DNA of 64,000 bases from contig NC_134834.1 of assembly GCF_004210375.1 (NCBI RefSeq), positions 16,857,027 through 16,921,026 on the forward strand, in the 5' to 3' direction. Shown here in pieces: positions 19,001-34,000 of this stretch. This stretch comes from Tachypleus tridentatus. Taxonomy: Eukaryota > Arthropoda > Merostomata > Xiphosura > Limulidae. The notes below the pieces were generated by a model that was not told the DNA's origin, did no database searches, and saw nothing but the letters and a program-made list of their open reading frames with translations. A program made the position numbers and the translations under genes. Position 1 is the stretch's first letter, and each line of letters starts with the position of its first letter.

Positions 19001-22000
19001 TGTTACATACCATCCTAGCAACGATTCACCTGTTACATACCATTCTAGCAACGATTCACCTGTTACATAACATCCTAGGAACGATTCACCTGTTATATAC
19101 CATCCTAACAACGATTCACCTGTTACATACCATCCTAGTAACGATTCACCTGTTACATACCATCCTAACAACGATTCACCTGTTATATACCATCCTAACA
19201 ACGATTCACCTGTTTGCATACCATCCTAGCAACGATTCACCTGTTACATACCATCCTAGTAACGATTCACCTGTTACATACCATCCTAACAACGATTCAC
19301 CTGTTACATACCATCCTAGTAACGATTCACCTGTTACATACCATCCTAGTAACGATTCACCTGTTGCATACCATCCACAACAACGATTCACATGTTGCAT
19401 ACCATCCTAACAACGATTCACCTGTTACATACCATCCTAGCAACGATTCACCTTTTCACATACCATCCTAACAACGATTCACATGTTACATACCATCCTA
19501 ACAACGATTCACCTGTTGCATACCATCCTACAACAATGATTCACCTGTTACATACCATCCTAGCAACGATTCACCTGTTACATACCATCCTAGTAACGAT
19601 TCACCTGTTACATACCATCCTAGTAACGATTCACCTGTTACATACCATCCTAACAACGATTCACCTGTTATATACCATCCTAACAACGATTCACCTGTTT
19701 ACATACCATCCTAGTAACGATTCACCTGTTACATACCATCCTAACAACGATTCACCTGTTATATACCATCCTAACAACGATTCACCTGTTACATACCATC
19801 CTAGTAACGATTCACCTGTTAGCATACCATCCCAACAACGATTCACCTGTTACATACCATCCTGGTAACGATTCATCTGTTATATACCATCCTAACAACG
19901 ATTCACCTGTTGGATACCATCCTAACAACAATTCACCTGTTACATACCATCCTAGTAACGATTCACCTGTTACATACCATCCTAGCAACGATTCACCTGT
20001 TACATACCATCCTAGTAACGATTCACCTGTTACATACCATCCTAGTAACGATTCATCTGTTACATACAATCCAAACAACGATTCATTTGTTACATACCAT
20101 CCTAGGAACGATTCATCTGTTACATACCATCCTAGTAACGATTCACCTGTTACATACCATCCTAGCAACGATTCACCTGTTACATACCATCCTAGTAACG
20201 ATTCATCTGTTATATACCATCCTAACAACGATTCACCTGTTATATACCATCCTAACAACGATTCATTTGTTACATACCATCCTAGTAACGATTCACCTGT
20301 TACATACCATCCTAGTAACGATTCATCTGTTACATACAATCCTAACAACGATTCATTTGTTACATACCATCCTAGGAACGATTCATCTGTTACATACAAT
20401 CCTAACAACGATTCACCTGTTACATACCATCCTAGCAACGATTTAATTTGTCTGACCACTTGTTGCAACTTTTTTCTTAAGCCTAGTTGTATGAATTATT
20501 TTCCTTATAACTAACTATATCTGACTTAACGTGTAGTTGTGTAAACTGTTATGTTTATAAATAACTACCAGTAACTTTACGTCTGGCCTGGCATGGCCTA
20601 GCGCGTAAGGCGTGCGACTCGTAATCCGAGGGTCGCGGGTTCGTGCCTGCGTCGCGCCAAACATGCTCGCCCTTTCAGCCGTGGTGGCGTTATAATGTTC
20701 CGGTCAATCCCACTATTCGGTGGTAAAAGAGTTGCCCAAGAGTTGGCGGTGGGTGGTGATGACTAGCTGCCTTCCCTCTAGTCTTACATTGCTAAATTAG
20801 GGTCGGCTCGGTGCAGTGTGCCAACAACCTACTCACTTAAATACTTGTTGAAGAATCCGCAAGCGATTGCGGCCCATTGTTCCTAGATGGAATCTAATGG
20901 TGATAACTAACTAACTTTACGTCTAGTTGTGTGAATTGTTTTTTTACAAATAACTACCAGTAACTTTACGTCTGTATGTAGTTTTTAATGACTCCATTAC
21001 TCCACTAAGTGAATAATTATTACAATGGTTTTACATCACATGAGCATGTTGAAAATGTATTCTGTTGTATTAAACTAACCTAAGATCGTTTTCAGGGGGT
21101 TGGAGCCTTTAAACTTATAATTACTGTTTAAAGTTGTACAGTTTACACGTGATCTTCATACCTAAAGCTGTGATAAAAAATATTTAAAACAACTTTAAGT
21201 AATAACAGGTTTAACAATATATTGAGAAAGCAGTGATATAAGGTTTTCCGTATTAGAAAAGGTAATGTAGCTGTCCTTGGAAACACAGACACAATGTAAA
21301 TAAGCAAAGAGTAAATAGAAAATGTAATATGGTTGTTTATAACATTTCCCAGACATTGCGGTACGACTTCTTTGAAGTTACATTTGGACAAAAAAAATAC
21401 ATTATCTGTAATTTAACTGTGACACTGTTGCTCGATGGACATGGGTTATCGATTCATTATGACAGATTTTCTTTGCATGAAAGATACACTTACTGCACCT
21501 GACTCTGTGGCACGTGTAGGATTATTACTTACAGATGTTGTCTCTCACTGTGGTTCCGTTCTTCGTTCAGAAGATGAGACAGTTTCATGACTTCTTCGTT
21601 CAGAAAACGGTTCAGGTTTTGAAGAATTCTACACTTTTCCTGGAAGCGCTGAGCGCTGGTGGTTTTTTGATTAGACGAATGCCTACATAAATATATATAT
21701 ATTAATAAGACCTTTGAAGGTTTAATTGGAATTAAAAGCAAAGAATAGTCTGATATTTCATTTATAGCTATTATACAAGAACATTGACGTTATGTGGAGA
21801 AAACGATTTCTATTTTCTATTTAGGGTCAACCTACTATGGCTTCTTGACTCTGTCCGTAATTTTAATCAAGTGGACAGAGAGATGATAACCGGTCACTAG
21901 CTTCCTATCACCCATCCTCCGTGCCAAGGGGTCGATTGCTACTCTAATAATGCATCTACAATTTAAGAAGCTCGGAATAGTTTGTGGTATTGCAAAGATT

Positions 22001-25000
22001 CGAACAAGGGTCAGGTCAGATCAAATTCAGAGCTCTATCGGTGGGCCAAACCAAACTTTTGTAAGACAGATGAACTCATGTTGATTCAAATGAGAAATAT
22101 AAGGTTTAAAATAATTTATAAATATAAAAGTTTTATCTTTCACCTTAAACTTTGGGTTTGGTGGTTAGGGTGTTCGCCTCGCAAACTGCAAGCCACAAAT
22201 TCGAATCCCATCACGAATATGCTTGTTCTTTCAGCCTTGAGAGCGTTATAATGTCACTGTCAATTTCACTTTTGTCGCGGGTCGGTGGTGTAAAACAACT
22301 GCCTTCCCTAAAGCTTATCACTTCGAAATGAGGAACAGCTAACTCAGAGAGCCCATGACAAATTCAAATAGCCCTCGAGCAGCTTCGCGCGACATTTCGA
22401 AGATAAATTACCTTAAACTTTAGATTTACAATAATTGTTCACTTGTAAAGTTTTGAAAATAGCTTTTCTGGATAAGCACAAAACTTCAAAATGTGCTATC
22501 TGTTCTGTGCAAACTGTAGGGATCGAATGTCGAATCTTAGAGTCACCACTGAGCTGATCCGTTTCACTAGAAAACGAAACTGTTTCAAGAAATAAGTCAC
22601 ATTTTTCACAAAGTTTCAAAAGATGAATTTGTTTTGAAATGAAAAAAATACAAAATGGACAGAGGGTGAAATATACTTCATAACATGAATTTTAGAAACG
22701 AACATAAAATATTTAATTTGAACCACTTATGAAATGTATAGGATGCTCTGTCAGCATCGTTTGTACAAAAATTACACATTTCAATAGGATAAATTACAAA
22801 TGAAATGATTTCAGTTGACGGCGTTCTTTTACACTGGGATTTAAATTTTAATTTTTCTTTATTTCTGTGTTACATTTATCAAGAAATGTTCACGTCTATA
22901 ATTTTAAAACAGTACCACCACAACTATATTTGTTGTGGTCTAGCCCTCTGTCCTGGCATGGCCAAGAGTGTTAAAGCGTTCGACTCGTAATCCGAGGGTC
23001 GCGGGTTCGATCCAGTTGCACCAAACATGCATGCCCTTTCAGCCGTGGGGCGTTATAATGTGACGGTCAATCCCTCTATTCGTTGGTAAAAGAGTAGCCC
23101 AAAAGTTGGCAGTGGGTGGTGATGACTAGCTGCCTTCCCTCTAGTCTTACATTGCTAAATTAGGTACGGCTAGCGCAGACAGCCCTCGAGTAGCTTTGTG
23201 CGAAATTAAGAGAAACAAAACAACAGTGCTAGCCGTTCCTAATTCAGCAATGTAAGACTAAAGGGAAGGCAGCTAGTCATCACCACCCACCATCAACTCT
23301 TGGGCTACTCTTTTACCAACCAATAGTGGGATTGACCGTCACTTTATAACACCCCCACGACTGAAAGGGCGAGCATGTTTGGCGCGACGGGGATGCGAAC
23401 CTGCGACCCTCAGATTACGAGTCGCACGCCTTAACACGCTTGGCCATGCCAGGCCCAGCATGTATAAGAACATTTCCTTTGTACAGATCTTAAAAAGAGT
23501 TAATAGACAAGACCACGCGCAAAAGGTTCAATGATTTTCAGAAAAGGCCCCAGTTTCGGTTTTTTTTTTTTTTTAATGTACAATCTCTGAAGGAAATAAT
23601 TATATTATACGGACGGCTAGTGCAGTTAGCCCTCAAGTAGCTTTGCGCGAAATTCAAACCAAACAAAAAACAAACAAAACAAGGTTTTGGTAAGTCCTGG
23701 TTATAGGCGTACGGGGATTTTTCAGGGAGCGGGGCTACACAAATTTCGCCTAAATGAGTTTATGAAGTTATATTTTCTGATTCTAATTTTTCCTGAATGA
23801 AAACTGAAAATTTACCCTAATGACCGTACGTATTGCAAACTAGGTCGCTATCGTATATCTCACAGACCCATCCCATCTCGTACGCCTGTAGTCCTGATGT
23901 TAGACTAAAGGCTTCACCGTCACTGGATATGTTAACTGTAGTGTGGTTTACATTTTGTTACATATTCTGCTGTGCTTTCACTCGTGAGTTCTTAGAGTTA
24001 CAATAAGCACAGAACTATTACCCAACTCTCTACATGCTATTGTAGACTCGTGAGTTCTTAGAGTTACAATAAGCACAGAACTATTACCCAACTCTCTACA
24101 TGCTATTGTAGACTCGTGAGTTCTTAGAGTTACAATAAGCACAGAACTATTACCCAACTCTCTACATGCTATTGTAGACTCGTGAGTTCTTAGAGTTACA
24201 ATAAGCACAGAACTATTACCCAACTCTCTACATGCTATTGTAGACTCGTGAGTTCTTAGAGTTACAATAAGCACAGAACTATTACCCAACTCTCTACATG
24301 CTATTGTAGACTCGTGAGTTCTTAGAGTTACAATAAGCACAGAACTATTACCCAACTCTCTACATGCTATTGTAGACTCGTGAGTTCTTAGAGTTACAAT
24401 AAGCACAGAACTATTACCCAACTCTCTACATGCTATTGTAGACTCGTGAGTTCTTAGAGTTACAATAAGCACAGAACTATTACCCAACTCTCTACATGCT
24501 ATTGTAGACTCGTGAGTTCTTAGAGTTACAATAAGCACAGAACTATTACCCAACTCTCTACATGCTATTGTAGACTCGTGAGTTCTTAGAGTTACAATAA
24601 GCACAGAACTATTACCCAACTCTCTACATGCTATTGTAGACTCGTGAGTTCTTAGAGTTACAATAAGCACAGAACTATTACCCAACTCTCTACATGCTAT
24701 TGTAGACTCGTGAGTTCTTAGAGTTACAATAAGCACAGAACTATTACCCAACTCTCTACATGCTATTGTAGACTCGTGAGTTCTTAGAGTTACAATAAGC
24801 ACAGAACTATTACCCAACTCTCTATTGTCTTCAAATTGAACGACTTTAGTTTCGTACCATATGTCATTTTCCTTGTGCTCAAGTTCTCTAATACGGTCGT
24901 GTAAATCCCTAATCAGTTGGTCCTTTTCTGATATTGTGCTTTTACAGCCAGCTTCCCTGTTTAAGGCCTTAGCCAGCTCACATTTCGTCATCCTAAAAGA

Positions 25001-28000
25001 ATAATAAATCAGCCATGAACACCAAAGTTACACTTAACAACTAACTGATCATTGTGACAAATAATAGAGTTGGAGAGAGATAGCTTCAAAACAAACCTAC
25101 TTCTAAACTCTATATTCTGAAGCTATCGTAATAAATTTAAAAATTAACCCTTAAAATTGTTCAATTTTTTTGTGTGTTGCATGCACGCTTGTCTGAGATT
25201 TTGGTCAGTGTTTTTGTTTGCAACGTTAAGCGTGTGTTACAAGTAAGACAAAATAAAATATTAATCCAGTAGGCCTACTTGTTTTAAACAGTTACACAAA
25301 AGCATTAGCCACAATGTGCATCATTAGAAAAACATTTTTTTAAAATACATGGCGTGATTTACTGAATATGTTATTTAAATCAGTTATCAATAAATCCGAC
25401 ATCTATTATCTCTAACTTTTGACAGTGTACCATTCGTTCAACTAATTAAATAACACCTGTTTTTAGGCTTAAGTTAAAACATTGGATAAATTTAAGTTTG
25501 AGCTACAATTTCCTCACATATATACGTTCAAAACAAACATTGTATCCTCGATCGTTTTAACTGGAAACAAAAACTTGAGGAAATTTCATTTCAATTAGGC
25601 GTAAATACCCAACGTTATTCATTTCAATTAGGCTTAAATACCCAACGTTAATCATTTCAATTAGGCGTAAATACCCAACGTTAATCATTTCAATTAGGCG
25701 TAAATACCCAACGTTATTCATAAAAATCTATAGTTCCACTAATTTTGAAATTAAATTTTCCAAGCCGTTAATTCAACGCTAATAACGAAAGCCGTTGAAT
25801 CAACGCTAGTAACGACGAAAAATTATTTTTCGCCAGATTTTTTATCCAGTACATAAACACATAATTTTCGATAACAGGTAAAGAATCTTTGAAATTAATC
25901 TGAAACTTCAAGTCGACCTTAACAACACCCTATGTGCTCGTGAACTAAATGGTCAGATCAAAGACTCCTACAGTTCAAAAGTCATGGTTATCTCTTATTT
26001 GGAACTACTGACCAGTGGTGGGATAGTCATTTGGAAACACCTACCGCTACAAGGATCTTGTCTGATTCTTTGAACCGAATAAAGAGATAGAGCGTCACTT
26101 TCATAATACGCCCACACCAGAAAATACAGATACGATTCAGCGAAACTACATCTTAAACGTCGGACCTATCAATCTGCAGCCTGAAAACTAGACCTAATGC
26201 TTTTCAACACTTAGACATTAGTAAAGTTATTTCCAAGAGCCCGAGAGCCGACACGGCCAGGTGAGTTAAGGCGTTCGACTCGTAATCTGAGGATCGTGGG
26301 TTCGAATCCCCGTCGCACCAAACATGCTCGTCCTTTCAGCCATGTGGGCGTTATAATTTGACGGTCAATCTCACTATTCGTTGGTTAAAGAGTAGCCCAA
26401 GAGTTGGCAGTGAGTGGTGATGACTAGCTGCCTTCCCTCTAGTCTTACACTGATAAATTAGGGACGGCTAGCAGAGATAGGCCTCGTACAGCTTTGCGCG
26501 AAATTAAAAAAACAAACAAAACCAAGAGCCCGTCAATGTGTTGGAATTCAAAAGGATCTATTGGTTTTGCAATGCAACAACTTAAAGAAATAATAATAAA
26601 AAGCGACAACGCACAAGGTCACAACCTACACTTTCCGTTAAAGCACAGCTGATATTCTAGTTTTTATTTTCAGTGTTATTGCACAAACCATAATCATTAC
26701 AGTCTAGTGGGTCGTTTCTACTACTGAACAATTCCTAATATATCTACATAAATTCAAGAAACAAAAAAAATAAAAACTTACATGAGATCTGCCTCTAATT
26801 CCTCAAGTCGAACTGAATGGTCACATTCACTATGCCCCATGGCCGAATCGCTGGACACAGACGTTCCGGATACAGACCTGTCGATTCATACAAACTTAAG
26901 ACACATTTGACAACATATGTTTGGGCATAACAACAGTAAGTGGATAGATAGGTAAAGACTTGGCAAAGCTATTGCGGCTACGTACCATCGTTCCTAATCC
27001 TAAATTGCTGATCACGTAAATACAACTGGCTTTCAACACCTATCGCCAACTCTTTGGCTGATCTTTACGTATGAATAGTGAGATTGACTGACATATTATA
27101 ACTTGTCCACACCTGTGAAGGTGTGTTCGACACAGTGTTTTGACCCTGCTATTCGAACGCCCTAATCGTTAGGCCTTGCTCCAAAGGGAAATAACACATG
27201 GTGAAATATAAAAACGTAAACAGTATGAGGGATTGTATCACGAATTATTATCGTAAGTATAAATATATATATATATATATATATATTTTAATCTTCCATA
27301 TATTTTTCATGTATCAGACTTTAAATTACATAAATACACTGAAATATAAATATTATAGTTTTGGTTTTATTTTTGTAGAAGTTTCTTTTGAGAAGTAGAT
27401 GTCATGGATTAATTTATCTAACTACACAGGTAGAGGTTATAAATTAATTTATCTAACTACACAGGTAGATGTTGTAGATTAATTTATCTAACTACACAGG
27501 TAGATGTTGTAGATTAATTTATCTAACTACACAGGTAGATGTTGTAGATTAATTTATCTAACTACACAGGTAGATGTTATAAATTAATTTATCTAACTAC
27601 ACAGGTAGATGTTATAGATTAATTTATCTAACTACACAGGTAGATGTTATGAATTAATTTATCTAACTACACAGGTAGATGTTATAAATTAATTTATCTA
27701 ACTACACAGGTAGATGATATAAATTAATTTATCTAACTACACAGGTAGATGATATAAATTAATTTATCTAACTACACAGGTAGATGTTATGAATTAATTT
27801 ATCTAACTACACAGGTAGATGTTATGAATTAATTTATCTAACTACACAGGTAGATGTTATGAATTAATTTATCTAACTACACAGGTAGATGATATAAATT
27901 ATTTTATCTGACAACACAAGTAGATGTTATAAATTAATTTATCTATAATTATTCACATAAGACCATCGATTCATACACCTATAACGATTAACATAACATC

Positions 28001-31000
28001 ATTGATTTATCTATCTGTAACTATTCGGGAAGATGTCATGGAGTCCTCTACTTGTAACGATGTAGAATAATATTTCCAGATGTTTGTTACAGTCAGTTAC
28101 AAAACTGTTAGGATAGGAGAATATTTTGTCTTTTTTTTTTCCATTTTGGAGACTAATTCTTACATGCCATTAGAGAATATAAATTCCAACGCTATGGTAA
28201 TGCTTCACTGTATCCTGTTAACAATTAACTAATCCAAGGTGAGAACACTTATCATTCTTTAGAATCCCCATATACTTGTATCAAGGGTATGTCATAAGGA
28301 TTCTTCTTGAAAGAATCATACTGATGAGACTGGAAGCCTGAAGTAACTATCATGGTACCACATACAGTGTCTTAACTATGTAGTAATAAGCTTGCAAGGG
28401 CCTAGCATATTGTACCAGTATATGATATCAATTTAATAGCACTCCACAAATAAACCTTCATAAAGACAGTCTATCTATATATTAAGTTTTGTTGTCATGC
28501 CACAGTCCATGAAACATACAGAATTGTCAGTAGGGCAGAGGGTTTGCATAAAAGATTTATGTGATGCTGGTTGGACACTCCAACAAATTACTGCAGACCC
28601 GAAATGTTCCCCAAACACTGTCAAGTATACCCTAGATCATGAGACTGAGACTGGTGAATTTGAAATAGGAAAAGGAAGAGGTAGAACACCTTAACTCAAT
28701 GATACTGATGTTAAGTATCTTTGTTTATGTAGTCTTCAGAACAGAAGGAAGACAGCTACTGATCTTAAGCACGAGATAAACAACAAGATGCCAAATTATA
28801 GCAAAGTGTCCAGTTCTACAGTATTAAGAAGACCCAATGAGAATGGAATATTTGGTGATGTAGCAGTTAAAAAAAAACCTTTACTTTGACCTCCAAATAT
28901 TACCAGGACACTGAAATTTACTAAAAACTGGACTGTTGATGATTGTAAAAGGGTGTTATGGACAGATGAATCTAAGTTTGGAGCTTTTGGTTCAATTCTT
29001 AGGTTGTGTACCCAGTAAAAGAAACTCACCTAAGTGTATAGCACATACAGGGAGGCAGTGTGAGGGTTTGAGGGTGCTTTCATTCTGCTAAGGCGAGAGG
29101 AGATATTTATAAAATCGATGGATACTGATCCATCATGGTATACCCAGTGGTTTGTGTATTATCAGTAAAGTTTTCTACTACCAAGAAGATAAATGACCCA
29201 AAAAACTCATCCAACCCATGCAGAAATTACTTAACTGAGAAAACAAGCTGCTGGAGTCATTTAAATGATACAATGGTCTCGCAGAGCCTCAATCTCAACC
29301 CAGCTGGGTAAGTCTGGGATTTGATAGACCAAAACTTGACAAATCAAAAGTTACTTCTACAGAAACTTTATGAGAGTGTGTCAGAGACATTTGGAGTAAA
29401 ATCCCAAAGGACACTTTGATTAAATATGTTACAACAATACCTGAAACATTGTCTACAGTTACTAAAGCAAAAGAAGGACACACAACATATTAAATGTTTA
29501 CTGAACTCAAACATTTCCACTGAGTTTATGTTGAATTACATATGAAGGCGAACAAAATTCACACATTTCTCCTATGATCCACCTTCCATTCTTCTTTGAA
29601 AGTAGCCTGAAATCTAATTTCTCACGTTATCTTAACACTTTTACACAGTACTGTAAACCTCCTGGATTATATATCCATACACATGTTATAATATTCATAA
29701 AAGTTGTAGTCAGATGGACAGTTGAAAAATGAATGGCTAACACATACCTGTTGAATAATGTAACCAAAGACACATTTACAGTAAATCGTGAATTGGTAAC
29801 TAGGTAACACATACCTGTTGAATAATGTAACCAAAGACACATTTACAGTAAATCGTGAATTGGTAACTAGGTAACACATACCTGTTGAATAATGTAACCA
29901 AAGATACATTTACAGTAAATCGTGAATTGGTAACTAGGTAACACATACCTGTTGAATAATGTAACCAAAGACACATTTACAGTAAATCGTGAATTGGTAA
30001 CTAGGTAACACATACCTGTTGAATAATGTAACCAAAGACACATTTACAGTAAATCGTGAATTGGTAACTAGGTAACATGTACCTGTTGAATAATGTTTCG
30101 AAAGATGCATTTGTAGTAAATCATGGAGTTGTTAAAAACGAGGTAAAAATACCTGTTAAATAATGTAACCAAAGATACATTTGTGGTAAATCGTGGATTG
30201 GTAACTAGGTAACACATACCAGTTCAACAATGCAACCAAAGATACATTTGTAGTAACTTATGGATTGGTAACTAGGTAACACATACCTGTTGAATAATGC
30301 AACCAAAGATACATTTGTGATAAATCATGGATTGGTAACTAGGTAACACATACCTGTTGAATAATGTAACCAAAGATACATTTGTGGTAAATCATGAATT
30401 GGTAACTAGGTAATACATACCTGTTGAATAATGTAACCAAAGATACATTTGTGGTAAATCATGGATTGGTAACTAGGTAACACATACCTGTTGAATAATG
30501 TAACCAAAGATACATTTACAGTAAATCATGGATTGGTAACTAGGTAACACATACCTGTTGAATAATGTAACCAAAGATACATTTGTGGTAAATCATGGAT
30601 TGGTAACTAGTTAACATGTACCTGTTGAATAATGTAACCAAAGATACATTTGTAGTAACTCATGGATTGGTAACTAGGTAACACATACCTGTTGAATAAT
30701 GTAACCAAAGATACATTTGTGGTAAATCATGGATTGGTAACTAGGTAACACATACCTGTTGAATAATGCAACCAAAGATACATTTGTGGTAAATCATGGA
30801 TTGGTAACTAGTTAACATGTACCTGTTGAATAATGTAACCAAAGATACATTTGTAGTAACTCATGGATTGGTAACTAGGTAACACATACCTGTTGAATAA
30901 TGTAACCAAAGATACATTTACAGTAAATCATGGATTGGTAACTAGGTAACACATACCTGTTGAAAAATGTAACCAAAGATACATTTGTGGTAAATCATGG

Positions 31001-34000
31001 ATTGGTAACTAGTTAACATGTACCTGTTGAATAATGTAACCAAAGATACATTTGTAGTAACTCATGGATTGGTAACTAGGTAACACATACCTGTTGAATA
31101 ATGTAACCAAAGATACACTTGTGGTAAATCATGGATTGGTAACTAGTTAACATGTACCTGTTGAATAATGTAACCAAAGATACATTTGTAGTAACTCATG
31201 AATTGGTAACTAGGCAACACATACCTGTTGAATAATGTAACCAAAGATACATTTACAGTAAATCATGGATTGGTAACTAGGTAACACATACCTGTTGAAT
31301 AATGTAACCAAAGATACATTTGTGGTAAATCATGGATTGGTAACTAGTTAACATGTACCTGTTGAATAATGTAACCAATGATACATTTGTAGTATCTCAT
31401 GGATTGGTAACTGGGTAACACATACCTGTTGAATAATGTAACCCAAGATACATTTGTGGTATCTCATGGATTGGTAACTGGGTAACACATACCTGTTGAA
31501 TAATGTAACCAAAGATACATTTACAGTAAATCATGGATTGGTAACTAGGTAACACATACCTGTTGAATAATGCAACCAAAGATACATTTGTGGTAAATCA
31601 TGGATTGGTAACTAGGTAACACATACCTGTTGAATAATGTAACCAAAGATACATTTGTAGTAAATCATGGATTGGTAACTAGTTAACATGTACCTGTTGA
31701 ATAAAGTAACCAAAAATACATTTGTAGTAAATCATGGATTGGTAACTAGGTAACACATACCTGTTGAATAATGTAACCAAAGATACATTTGTAGTAAATA
31801 ATGGATTGGTAACTAGGTAACACATACCAGTTGAATAATGTAACCAAAGATACATTTGTAGTAAATCGTGGATTGGTAACTAGGTAACACATACCTGTTG
31901 AATAATGTAACCAAAGATACATTTGTAGTAAATCCTGGATTGGTAACTAGGTAACACATACCTGTTGAATAATGTAACCAAAGATACATTTGTGGTAAAT
32001 CGTGGATTGGTAACTAGGTAACACATACCAGTTGAACAATGCAACCAAAGATACATTTGTGGTAAATCATGGATTGGTAACTAGGTGACACATACCTGTT
32101 GAATAATGTAACCAAAGATACATTTGTGGTAAATCATGGATTGGTAACTAGGTAATACATACCTGTTGAATAATGTAACCAAAGATACATTTGTGGTAAA
32201 TCATGGATTGGTAACTAGGTAACACATACCTGTTGAATAATGCAACCAAAGATACATTTGTGGTAAATCATGGATTGGTAACTAGTTAACATGTACCTGT
32301 TGAATTATGTAACCAAAGATACATTTGTAGTAACTCATGGATTGGTAACTAGGTAACACATACCTGTTGAATAATGTAACCAAAGATACATTTACAGTAA
32401 ATCATGGATTCGTAACTAGGTAACACATACCTGTTGAATAATGTAACCAAAGATACATTTGTGGTAAATCATGGATTGGTAACTAGTTAACATGTACCTG
32501 TTGAATAATGTAACCAAAGATACATTTGTAGTAACTCATGGATTGGTTACTAGGTAACACATACCTGTTGAATAATGTAACCAAAGATACATTTGTAGTA
32601 AATCCTGGATTGGTAACTAGGTAACACATACCTATTGAATAATGTAACTAAAGATACATTTGTAGTAACTCATGGATTGGTAACTAGGTAACACATACCT
32701 GTTGAATAATGTAACCAAAGATACATTTACAGTAAATCATGGATTGGTAACAAGGTAACACATACCTGTTGAATAATGTAACCAAAGATACATTTGTGGT
32801 AAATCATGGATTGGTAACTAGTTAACACATACCTGTTGAATAATGTAACCAAAGATACATTTGTAGTAACTCATGGATTGGTAACTTGGTAACACATACC
32901 TGTTGAATAATGTAACCAAAGATACATTTGTAGTAAATCCTGGATTGGTAACTAGGTAACACATACCTGTTGAATAATGTAACCAAAGATACACTTGTAG
33001 TAAATCATGGATTGGTAACTAGGTAACACATACCAGTTGAATAATGCAACCAAAGATACATTTGTAGTAAATCATGGATTGGTAACTAGGTAACACATAC
33101 CTGTTGAATAATGTAACCAAAGATACATTTGTAGTAACTCATGGATTGGTAACTAGGTAACACATACCTGTTGAATAATGTAACCAAAGATACATTTACA
33201 GTAAATCATGGATTGGTAACTAGGTAACACATACCTGTTGAATAATGTAACCAAAGATACATTTGTGGTAAATCATGGATTGGTAACTAGGTAACACATA
33301 CCAGTTGAATAATGCAACCAAAAATACATTTGTAGTAAATCATGGTTTGGTTAGTATGTAACACATACCTGTTGAATAATGTAACCAAAGATACATTTAC
33401 AGTAAATTACATATCACTATAAGTGTAGTTAGATAACACAACCGCAGATACATTTGTAGCTGATAATGTATCAACAAAACTGCAACCAGACAACAAAAAT
33501 ATTTGTTCTAATCCTTGGAACAGCCTAACTATATCTAGCCAACAAAATAGACGCTGCAGACAATCATGTAGTAGCGTTGGAATTATTATCTGGTTATTTG
33601 GTTATGATGTAACATGAAGTAGCTAGTAATTAATGTTTTTCATCTACATTACCATTTAAATTAACTCACATTAAGGAGTAGAAATGACAAATTATAATAA
33701 ATCTGTACAGTGGTATGTTGTTTATCACGCTTAAGTCCGGTGTTCGATCCCCGCAGTGGGCACATCACTGATAGTTAATTTTTAGCATGACCCGGAATGG
33801 CCAGGTGGGTTAAGGCACTCGACTCATAATCCTAATGTCGCGGATTCGAATCTCCGTCACATCAAACATGCTCGCCCTTTCAGCCGTGGAGGCGATATAA
33901 TGTGACGGTCAATCCCACTATTCGTTGGTAAAAGAGTAGCCCAAGAGTTGGCGGTGGGTGTTGATGGCTCGCTGCCTTTCCTCTAGTCTTACACTGCTAA

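Noticed and set aside
16087-20443. CRISPR-like array
   Set aside because: Units are directly contiguous without unique spacers, and the DNA is from an animal.
18606-20468. Open frames of 150-236 codons in the 30-bp array
   Set aside because: The 30-bp period keeps frames open on both strands. No start context, splice sites or conserved domain.
29627-31579. Minus-strand frames of 60-80 codons in the 67-bp array
   Set aside because: Repeats of period 67 change frame with each unit. The frames are short and without any domain.
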